From positions 1-12,814 of the forward strand of contig JAISKG010000006.1 of assembly GCA_031261015.1 (NCBI GenBank): a stretch of 12,814 nucleotides of DNA, given 5' to 3'. The notes beneath the pieces were generated by a model. That model did not search any database. It was not told the origin of the DNA and saw only the letters and a program-made list of their open reading frames with translations. Numbering within the stretch: the first letter of the stretch is position 1; every line of letters starts with the position of its first letter. Position numbers and translations under genes: made by a program. The DNA is from Dysgonamonadaceae bacterium. Lineage in GTDB: Bacteria; Bacteroidota; Bacteroidia; Bacteroidales; Azobacteroidaceae. Below, in pieces: positions 6,671-12,814 of this stretch.

Positions 6671-8716
6671 ATGAATAAAAATCCTATGCGAAGGTTGTCT
6701 ATATGTAAAATAACGTTTATTTCGCTCTTTTTATCCCTTGTTTGCACTCTTTCCGCCCAAGATCGTATGGCCTGGTGGCGCGAAGCGCGCTTCGGCATGT
6801 TTATCCATTGGGGCGTTTACTCGGTTTACGGGAATGTGTATGACGGACTGAATGTAAAAGGCGAACAGATCCATTATAATAGAGCTAATACGGGCTTCCC
6901 TTCGGAATGGATTATGTATGGCGCGCAAATTCCGAAGGCAACCTACCGGCAGGCGGCGGCAGAGTTCGACGCTTCGGAATATAATCCCAAGGCTTGGGTG
7001 CAATTGGCCAAACAAGCGGGCATGAAATATGTGGTTGTCACAACCAAACATCACGACGGCTTTTGTTTGTTCGATACGGATTATACCGATTGGAACGCGG
7101 TGGACGCATCGGCTGCCGGACGGGATTTGCTGGATGAACTGGTGAAGGAAGTGCAAGCCGCCGGACTGAAACTGGGATTTTACTATTCCCAAAATCGCGA
7201 CTGGATGGCCGAAGGCGGAATCGGCGATATCCCCGAATTGAATTTCGGTTTGTATCCGGCCGATAAGGTGATGAATTATGTGGATAATCTGGTGATTCCT
7301 CAAATTAAAGAATTGACTTCACGTTATAATTTTGACTTGTTTTGGTTCGATTGTCCTAACATGTCTAATTCCAGCGACGCAATTGCCAAAAAAATCAAAG
7401 ATGCTTTAATGAATTCACAAGTGGGAACGCATGTTATTGTGAATGACCGGCTTTACACGGGTTGGAGCGGCGATTTCAGTTCGCCGGAATCCGATACGCC
7501 GAATATTCCTTACAACGGATATAGCGACAATCGCGACTGGGAAGCTTGCGCCTCGCTGAACGATTCGTGGGGCTGGGAAGATACAGCTCCTCCCGGTTCT
7601 TGGAAATCTCCGCTTTATACGATTAGCCGTATTTTGGAATTGAGCAGCAAAGGAGGAAATTTTCTCTTGAATGTAGGTCCCGATAAGCATGGCAAGATTC
7701 CCGAGGGGGCAACCGAGACTTTGCTGGGTGTCGGCGACTGGATGTCGCGCAACAGCTCGGCGGTTTACGGTACTTCGCGCAATCAACTGCTGAATCCGTT
7801 TGAGTTCGGCTACGTAACACAGAAGAACGAAGCCAACGGCGGCGTTCATTGGTATTTGCACGTATCGACCGGTTATTGGGACGAAGGAAAAGTTTACTTA
7901 GATGGCGTGATGTTGCTTCCCGAATCAGCCAAGTTCTTGGCTTCCGGTCAGACGGTAGAAGTCAAACAACAAAATTTCGGTTTGGAAATTACGTTACCTG
8001 AAGTTTGCGACGAGCCGTATTACACGGTGATTGATTTGTATTTCAATGCAATGCCGCCTCAAAAGCCTTCGTCGCCCGTACGCGACGGTTATGAGATTCG
8101 CCTAACTCCTTTTCAAGGAGTTACTACAAGTATGAAGAAAGATTATATCCCTTACGCTTTCACCCGTTGGACACGAGCCGCCCACACGATTGATTTTTCG
8201 GTTTATCTGTTGCCGGGTACTTACAAAGTAAGGGCCGAGTATGCTTCTCAATACAATCCGGGAACGATTTATATGACCGTCAACAGTATCAAACATTCTC
8301 TGCCTTACCGGAAAACGGGGAGTATGGATGATTACGTAGTTGATTCTTATGATTTTCCCATAGAAATTTATCGAGCGGAAACTTATAATATCCGTTTATC
8401 CAGAGAGCAACACGATGAAATATACAACATCGTTAATTTAAGAAATCTTGTTTTAACTTATACTCCTCCTGAAAATCCGGAACCGGACCAGAGATTTACG
8501 ATTGATCCGACGTATGTTACCGAAGGTTATTTTTATTGCATGCCTTCGCAATACGATCATTTCCGTTTGTATGATTCTTCGGGTCGCGTACACAAAACAT
8601 TTGAGGGAGAAGGTTCGATCCCGGTGGATGTTTCCAATTTGCCTGCCGGCGTATATATTGTGCGTGGACAACATGGCAAACAAAAAATTGTGATTAACCG
8701 GTATCAGAGGCGTTGA
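6671..8716 (+). CDS. Secreted GH29 alpha-L-fucosidase with C-terminal beta domain and T9SS-like sorting domain
   Basis: The enzyme should hydrolyse terminal alpha-L-fucose from glycans. After a signal peptide (hydrophobic 14-28, cleavage near SAQ at 28-30), the 681-residue protein has the GH29 barrel opening WWREARFGMFIHWGVYSVYG (35-54), then TKHHDGFCLFDT (125-136) and FDLFWFDCPN (221-230). Asp227 is the likely nucleophile by position; Glu291 in DWEAC is a candidate acid/base, uncertain. SWGW (299-302) and GGNFLLNVGPDKHGKIP (328-344) follow. The 345-460 segment is the usual beta-sandwich. Residues 475-598 form an extra beta-rich domain of carbohydrate-binding-module type, not firmly recognised. 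Residues about 610-681, with RLYDSSGRV and PVDVSNLPAGVYIVRG, resemble a type A type IX secretion C-terminal domain, so outer-membrane secretion is inferred. The stop overlaps the opposing glycosyltransferase gene by 13 bp. Confidence 0.95.
   Translation: MNKNPMRRLSICKITFISLFLSLVCTLSAQDRMAWWREARFGMFIHWGVYSVYGNVYDGLNVKGEQIHYNRANTGFPSEWIMYGAQIPKATYRQAAAEFDASEYNPKAWVQLAKQAGMKYVVVTTKHHDGFCLFDTDYTDWNAVDASAAGRDLLDELVKEVQAAGLKLGFYYSQNRDWMAEGGIGDIPELNFGLYPADKVMNYVDNLVIPQIKELTSRYNFDLFWFDCPNMSNSSDAIAKKIKDALMNSQVGTHVIVNDRLYTGWSGDFSSPESDTPNIPYNGYSDNRDWEACASLNDSWGWEDTAPPGSWKSPLYTISRILELSSKGGNFLLNVGPDKHGKIPEGATETLLGVGDWMSRNSSAVYGTSRNQLLNPFEFGYVTQKNEANGGVHWYLHVSTGYWDEGKVYLDGVMLLPESAKFLASGQTVEVKQQNFGLEITLPEVCDEPYYTVIDLYFNAMPPQKPSSPVRDGYEIRLTPFQGVTTSMKKDYIPYAFTRWTRAAHTIDFSVYLLPGTYKVRAEYASQYNPGTIYMTVNSIKHSLPYRKTGSMDDYVVDSYDFPIEIYRAETYNIRLSREQHDEIYNIVNLRNLVLTYTPPENPEPDQRFTIDPTYVTEGYFYCMPSQYDHFRLYDSSGRVHKTFEGEGSIPVDVSNLPAGVYIVRGQHGKQKIVINRYQRR
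8103..8123. other. Perfect intragenic hairpin in the fucosidase gene
   Basis: TAACTCCTT (8103-8111) and AAGGAGTTA (8115-8123) form a perfect 9-bp stem with a 3-base loop. The right arm contains AAGGAG, a Shine-Dalgarno-like sequence, 11 bases before an in-frame ATG at 8132 (Met488). The hairpin falls at the start of the extra C-terminal domain. It is not followed by a T-run, so it is not a typical intrinsic terminator. It may simply reflect chance codon choice. Confidence 0.55.
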
Positions 8717-9789
8717 TAAACCGCAGCCGTTTGTTTGGCGATGCGATCCCATTGATATTTCGTTAGATCGTAGAAAGGTTTGGCGGCATTGAAGTGGATG
8801 AATCGTTCTAATTTTTCCGTTAATACATTAAATTCATTCACAGGGAAATAACAACCTTTCGGAAGTCCGACTTCCAAATTCGCTTCAATATCGCTAACGA
8901 TCGCCGGTAATTGATAACTCATTGCTTCCAAAAGCGAAATCGGTAAACCTTCGTGCGAAGAAGGCAAAACAAAAGCGGCAGCGTGGCTCCACAAAGTTTG
9001 CAAGGGAACGCCTTTCACAAATCCGGTTAAAACGACTTGGTTTTCATGAGCTAATTGCTTCAACGATTGGGAATAATCATCTGCAATATCGACGTCGCCT
9101 GCGATGACTAATTGGTAGCCTCGCTTGTCTTTCAATGTGGTGAAGGCTTGAATGAGTTGGTGGAATTTTTTTTCCGGGACAAACCGGCCTAAAGCAAAAA
9201 TATATTTTTTCGGTTGAATATTTAATGATTTTAAATAGTCGATGTCGTTCTGTATCACCGGGTGAGGTACGCCGTTGTAAATCAAATGTGCATCCATTCG
9301 CTGGTATCGCTGTTGAATTTGCCGGTTGATGACTTGGGAAATAACGATGACTTCGTTGGCATAGCGCACGCCCCAGCGTTCGCCGAGCCGCAACATAAAC
9401 CGAGCTGCCGCGCCCCATTTATCACGTTCGTAATCGGGTCCGTGATGCGTGAAAACAACTTTCAATCCCAAGATTCGCGCGAAAGGAATCGCCAAGGCCG
9501 GGCCGACCGCATGAATATGAATGACCTTTGCTTTCAATTTCCATTTGGCATAAACAACCGATTTGATCGTATGAACGATTGCTTCAAACGCTTTTTTCTT
9601 CGGCGCTTGCAAAGTGACCAGATGCACGCCTTTGTATTCAGTAAGTTGATCTTTGACATAATTTTTCCGCCGGAAAACGGTGATGTCGAAGCCGTAAGCC
9701 GCCAAGCGAGGAAATAATTCTTCGCAATGCGTTTCCACTCCTCCCAGGAGGTTGGGAATGCCTCGTGTTCCGCTAACGGCTATTTTCAT
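8704..9789 (-). CDS. GT4-family glycosyltransferase with DUF1972-type N-terminus
   Basis: The 361-residue protein has the GT-B layout. Its N-terminal domain starts MKIAVSGTRGIPNLLGGVET followed by EEL, the signature of DUF1972-type (rhamnosyltransferase-like) enzymes, with FTHHGPDYERDKW (113-125) in the acceptor side. The C-terminal nucleotide-sugar domain has FALGRFVPEKKFHQLIQAF (198-216) and the GT4 E-x7-E motif, Glu280 to Glu288, in SSHEGLPISLLEAM. It should transfer a sugar from a nucleotide-sugar donor to a growing polysaccharide or lipid-linked glycan at the cytoplasmic face of the membrane; donor and acceptor cannot be read from the sequence. It is the last visible gene of the minus-strand glycan operon, 3 bp after the radical SAM gene, and its end overlaps the fucosidase end by 13 bp. 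Confidence 0.93.
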   Translation of the reverse strand: MKIAVSGTRGIPNLLGGVETHCEELFPRLAAYGFDITVFRRKNYVKDQLTEYKGVHLVTLQAPKKKAFEAIVHTIKSVVYAKWKLKAKVIHIHAVGPALAIPFARILGLKVVFTHHGPDYERDKWGAAARFMLRLGERWGVRYANEVIVISQVINRQIQQRYQRMDAHLIYNGVPHPVIQNDIDYLKSLNIQPKKYIFALGRFVPEKKFHQLIQAFTTLKDKRGYQLVIAGDVDIADDYSQSLKQLAHENQVVLTGFVKGVPLQTLWSHAAAFVLPSSHEGLPISLLEAMSYQLPAIVSDIEANLEVGLPKGCYFPVNEFNVLTEKLERFIHFNAAKPFYDLTKYQWDRIAKQTAAVYQRL

Positions 9790-9792
9790 TCT

Positions 9793-10857
9793 TTAAAATG
9801 ATTCTCTCAGATCGCCTTGCCGGGGATCTTGTCCCACATCGTAATAGCATTTATCCAAAACCGCCGGTTTGCCTGCCAGACTGCGCAATTTGTTTTTCGC
9901 CGCCCACAGTAAGGGATTTTTCATGTATTTTTTCATCACCGGCGAAGCGGTGCCGACCATCCAGCAGTTTTTGGGACATTTGCGCACCATCGCTCGCACT
10001 TTTTCAGCTTGTTCGCTTTGCCAAAGTTCTTGGAAATCAGGAGTTTCGCGAATGTTGCCGATTTTTTCCATCCAATATTTTTCTTCCAGTCCGTTGCAGG
10101 GATAAACGTCACCGTAGGGTTCGACAAAAAAGTTGACTAAGCCCGCTTCGCAAGGCAGCATCCGCTTGTTGTCTTCGATGTAATTGATTAATCCCATGTT
10201 GAAAAATGCGCGGAACCACGATTTCGGATGATTTTCCTTCAATTGGAGGTTGACTAATTTTTCAAAGTCGGCGCAAACTTCTGTTTTGTTGGTAATCACG
10301 TTATCGTCTTTGTGGAAATAATAGGAATTGTGGAAAGCGGCCGTCGCAAATTCTAATCCTAAAGATTTCGACAGTTGATATAAAGCCAGCATATCAGCCG
10401 AATTATTGTTGGAAACCGTGCATCCGAATCCAATGTCTTTCAAGCCCATCTCTTTCAAAGTCAGCAAAGTGCGAAGTCCTTTGTCGAATCCGCCCGGCCG
10501 GCCGCGAAGTTCGTCGTTTTTCACTGAAAGTCCTTCGATACTGATGCGGATACCGATTTTTGGAAATTTTTTCGCCAGCGCGATCACACGTTCATCGTGC
10601 CAACCTGAAGTGGAAATCACGACACGCTGCGCCTTCTTCAGGCAGATTTCAACGATCTCTTCCAAATCTTCCCTGACAAAAGGCTCTCCGCCTGTGATGT
10701 TGATGAATTTGACGTTGGGAAGACGTTTGATTTCGTCAAGAGTAATTTCCTGATTTCGTTGAGTAGGGTTAGCCCAGATATTGCACATTTTGCATTGCAT
10801 CGGACAACGATAAGTTACAATAATGCACATATCTGTGGGTGGAGAAATAGTCGGCAT
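9793..10857 (-). CDS. Radical SAM/SPASM-like protein of a glycan operon
   Basis: The 354-residue protein has a radical SAM core: cluster cysteines Cys18, Cys22 and Cys25 in RCPMQCKMCNIW, the SAM-binding ITGGEPFVREDL (54-65) and later strands ISTSGWHDERV and IRISIEG. The C-terminal part resembles a SPASM/twitch domain with Cys236 (LPCEAG), Cys254 (YPCNG), the pair Cys294/Cys298 and Cys337, enough for an auxiliary Fe-S cluster, though the full seven-cysteine SPASM pattern is not obvious. The substrate is unknown. SPASM proteins often modify peptides, but here there is no small precursor gene and all neighbours are glycosyltransferases, so a role in modifying a sugar, lipid or carrier is an inference from context. 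It lies 33 bp after one glycosyltransferase gene and 3 bp before the next. Confidence 0.88.
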   Translation of the reverse strand: MPTISPPTDMCIIVTYRCPMQCKMCNIWANPTQRNQEITLDEIKRLPNVKFINITGGEPFVREDLEEIVEICLKKAQRVVISTSGWHDERVIALAKKFPKIGIRISIEGLSVKNDELRGRPGGFDKGLRTLLTLKEMGLKDIGFGCTVSNNNSADMLALYQLSKSLGLEFATAAFHNSYYFHKDDNVITNKTEVCADFEKLVNLQLKENHPKSWFRAFFNMGLINYIEDNKRMLPCEAGLVNFFVEPYGDVYPCNGLEEKYWMEKIGNIRETPDFQELWQSEQAEKVRAMVRKCPKNCWMVGTASPVMKKYMKNPLLWAAKNKLRSLAGKPAVLDKCYYDVGQDPRQGDLRESF

Positions 10858-10890
10858 GCTGATACTTTTTTGATTAAACGTAAAAAATGC

Positions 10891-11871
10891 TTAATTCTTG
10901 TGTGGCGAGGATATGTTTTTATATAAATCGCTTAATTTTTTCGCAACTATTTCTATGGCATACTCTTTTTTCAAAAATAATTCTCTTCCCCTAAATCGAT
11001 TATTTTGTGAATATTGCAAACCGTATTTTACTCCTTTGGCTAATTCTTCAGCTGTAAAACTTTGGGAAACGTAGCAACCCTCAATATCGCCGATCATATC
11101 TCTCACATTGCCTACATCGGTTGAAACGACGGGCGTGTTGCAGCACAAACATTCTTTGACGGAGTTGGGTGAGCCTTCAAAATCGGAAGAGAGCAAATGT
11201 ATATCGCAGGCATTCATATATAAAGGAATTAACTCTCGCGGCGTAGTGGTTAATTCTACGGAGTTGATATTTTCGTAGTGTTCTTGTTGCTTCAAAATAG
11301 TTAACGTTTCTTCGTACCGGTCTTTGCGTTTTTGCGTTCTTGTTCCCTTGTTGGAATCCATATACAAGATATGGATTTGATCGAGAGCAAGATTCAACTG
11401 TTTTCTGCATTCGGTTTTATCCATTGGTTTAAAAAAGGCGGCGTTTACGCCGTTCGGCAAATAAACTACTTTTTTATACCGGCTGTATTTTTTTGATTTG
11501 TTTTTTGTTATGATTTTATTGAAAAATAAATATACAAAATGAAAAATGAAATTTCCCATTTCCCGGCTGGGGTCGTTTTGATAAGAAAGGATACATTTAT
11601 TGAACAATGCTCCTCCCGAAAGTATCAGAATAAGTCCCGAAATAACGTGATGACAATGGATAACATCATATTTATTTTTCAGCAAATATTTAAACAAACG
11701 TCCAATGGACTTGATGTGTTCCTTCGCGCCACCGTTTTCTTTTCCATTACTGTAAAAAACATCGCATTCTACGCCGAGAGCTTCCAATGATTCTTTTTGT
11801 TCTTTCACAAAAATGCCGAATTGTGGTTGCTTTTCAGTTGGATAATTAGTCGTTATAAAAAGTACTTTCAC
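10891..11871 (-). CDS. GT4-family glycosyltransferase, GTG start
   Basis: The 326-residue GT-B protein opens MKVLFITTNYPTEKQPQFGIFV, a typical GT4 first strand with the G-x-F-V-x-E-Q segment. VIHCHHVISG (70-79) and YLPNGVNAAFFKP (137-149) mark the first domain. The donor domain has the E-x7-E motif Glu232 to Glu240 in DFEGSPNSVKE, then NTPVVSTDVGNVRDMI. The linker strand usually reading GRL..KG is replaced by MDSNKGTRTQKRKDRY (171-186), as in a GT4 subgroup with a Lys-Arg motif. It should transfer a sugar during surface-polysaccharide assembly; specificity is unknown. The start codon is GTG at 11869-11871, embedded in the stop of the upstream gene (GTGA, 4-bp overlap), which indicates translational coupling. 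Its base composition is AT-richer than the downstream genes. Confidence 0.9.
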   Translation of the reverse strand: MKVLFITTNYPTEKQPQFGIFVKEQKESLEALGVECDVFYSNGKENGGAKEHIKSIGRLFKYLLKNKYDVIHCHHVISGLILILSGGALFNKCILSYQNDPSREMGNFIFHFVYLFFNKIITKNKSKKYSRYKKVVYLPNGVNAAFFKPMDKTECRKQLNLALDQIHILYMDSNKGTRTQKRKDRYEETLTILKQQEHYENINSVELTTTPRELIPLYMNACDIHLLSSDFEGSPNSVKECLCCNTPVVSTDVGNVRDMIGDIEGCYVSQSFTAEELAKGVKYGLQYSQNNRFRGRELFLKKEYAIEIVAKKLSDLYKNISSPHKN

Positions 11872-12814
11872 TGGATTGTATGTATTAATGAAACTATTCC
11901 TTTTATAAATTCTTCCTCACTGCAATATTTTTCCAGAAAAGCAAAAAGATTGTCTGCTTTCTCTTGTGCAATTTTAGGGTTGTTCAAATAATAATTGATT
12001 GCGTTTATATAATCCTGAACATTCTTTTCTAATAATACTCCCCGTTGCTCGTTGATATACTCTCGTGTTGTTTGCGTACTCGATGTGATTACCAATTTTC
12101 TATAGGCAGCTGCTTGAAACAGAACGATCAATCCCGCGGGTGCATCGGTATCGAGAGGCAAACAAACCAAACAAGATTGACGCATTAAATCGTCAAATTC
12201 GGTTTTTGGTATTTCAGACAAAACATTTATATTGGCAGTGAAATTACCTGTAAATTGTTTATATTTTTTTTCAGGCATAACGAAATTGAAGTTTACATCG
12301 GGCATTTTTTTTGCCACTTGTATCATCTCGTCCCAATCTCTACCGTTCCGTCCACCACAAAAAACGGTTTGTTCCGTACATTTTTTTATTTCAAAAGCGC
12401 TTTTATACGAATCATAAAATACATCGTGAATAAGTGCATAATGTTTGTTGATCTTTAATCTTTTGTTTAAGGCCTCTCCATATTCGACTGAAGTTACAGT
12501 CGGCAAAAAGTTGCGATCAGCAAACGCTTTTTTATACAAGAAAGCGACTAATTTGTTTTTCAAAGTAGGTTTGTCTTTTAACATGGCATTCAGGCAAATG
12601 ATTTTTCGTTTTTTGAAACAAAGTTTGGCCAGCCACCAGCAAATAACCGCCTGAAAATCGAACCAACAAATAACAATGTCATTTCTGCTTGAGATCTGCA
12701 GGGTTTTCCATGCGCCTTTCAACCAGTTTTTTAGGCTGGTATCATTATTCGGGTTATCTATCAGAAACACGTTGTCAAACTGATCCTTTAACTTTTTATA
12801 TATAGGAAAATTAC
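11868..12814 (-). CDS. GT-B-like glycosyltransferase, 5' end beyond window
   Basis: The frame stays open from the stop at 11868-11870 to the right edge, giving 314 visible residues. The first visible ones read NFPIYKKLKDQFDNV and look like a normal glycosyltransferase start region, so the GTG at 12768-12770 is an internal Val, not the start. FCGGRNGRDWDEMIQVAK resembles the G-x-R-x-x-K-D strand of GT4 donor domains. The segment DTDAPAGLIVLFQAAAYRKLVIT stands where GT4 enzymes have E-x7-E: the second Glu is a Gln and the first falls in a DAPAG turn. This matches, from memory, a PAGL-type subgroup of bacterial glycosyltransferases. It probably adds a sugar in surface-glycan assembly. It is the first visible gene of the operon and overlaps the next by 4 bp. 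It is strongly AT-rich. Confidence 0.78.
   Translation of the reverse strand, partial: NFPIYKKLKDQFDNVFLIDNPNNDTSLKNWLKGAWKTLQISSRNDIVICWFDFQAVICWWLAKLCFKKRKIICLNAMLKDKPTLKNKLVAFLYKKAFADRNFLPTVTSVEYGEALNKRLKINKHYALIHDVFYDSYKSAFEIKKCTEQTVFCGGRNGRDWDEMIQVAKKMPDVNFNFVMPEKKYKQFTGNFTANINVLSEIPKTEFDDLMRQSCLVCLPLDTDAPAGLIVLFQAAAYRKLVITSSTQTTREYINEQRGVLLEKNVQDYINAINYYLNNPKIAQEKADNLFAFLEKYCSEEEFIKGIVSLIHTIQ

Noticed and set aside
10496..10503. GGCCGGCC palindrome in the radical SAM gene
   Set aside because: It is a short GC-rich run encoding a Gly-Arg-Pro-Gly segment; there is no sign of an attachment or regulatory site.
9793..10857. Radical SAM protein as a peptide (RiPP) maturase
   Set aside because: No small precursor frame with a plausible core was seen next to it and the flanking genes are all glycosyltransferases; it is kept as substrate unknown.
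10858..10890. Possible internal promoter before the radical SAM gene (minus TACGTTTA)
   Set aside because: It lacks the final G of TAnnTTTG and has no -33 element at the right distance, so operon readthrough is the simpler reading.
1..12814. CRISPR arrays, tRNA or rRNA genes, insertion sequences, phage-defence genes
   Set aside because: Nearly all of the window is accounted for by protein genes. No direct-repeat arrays, cloverleaf structures, transposase motifs or defence-type domains were seen on either strand.

Overview
The window looks like chromosomal DNA from a member of the Bacteroidota, probably Bacteroidales-like. Three things support this. The promoters match the Bacteroides type (TTTG, about 19 bp, TAnnTTTG). 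The leaders are short and AT-rich with no strong Shine-Dalgarno sequences. The protein families (tandem DUF3857 proteins, a GH29 fucosidase with a type IX secretion tail) are typical of the phylum. There are eleven protein genes and no RNA genes, insertion sequences, CRISPR arrays or stretches over 300 bases without a gene.

Left part (1-2712): a secreted cyclophilin-type prolyl isomerase runs off the left edge on the minus strand. It is divergent from a plus-strand run of a YraN-family protein, queD, queE and ribonuclease Z. queD, queE and rnz overlap end to end and look like one RNA-modification/tRNA-maturation unit: two steps towards preQ0/queuosine plus tRNA 3'-end processing. The divergent promoters at 365-412 are interlocked.

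Middle (2672-6557): two adjacent minus-strand DUF3857/transglutaminase-like exported proteins, 1 bp apart. The downstream one keeps a Cys-His-acid triad; the upstream one has lost Cys and His. The downstream gene overlaps the 3' end of rnz tail to tail by 41 bp. Divergent from this pair is a 681-residue secreted GH29 alpha-L-fucosidase (6671-8716). It has an extra beta-rich domain and a C-terminal domain resembling the type IX secretion signal.

Right part (8704-12814): a minus-strand glycan-assembly operon that enters from beyond the right edge. In transcription order it encodes a 5'-partial GT-B-like glycosyltransferase, a GT4 glycosyltransferase (GTG start, 4-bp overlap), a radical SAM/SPASM-like protein and a DUF1972-type GT4 glycosyltransferase. 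The two genes nearest the right edge are clearly more AT-rich than the rest, as is common in variable surface-polysaccharide loci.

Most of the window is conventional. The points most worth a second look are the active/degenerate transglutaminase pair, the radical SAM protein inside the glycan operon, the fucosidase architecture, and the compact gene and promoter overlaps. I did not find convincing evidence of a wholly new system.
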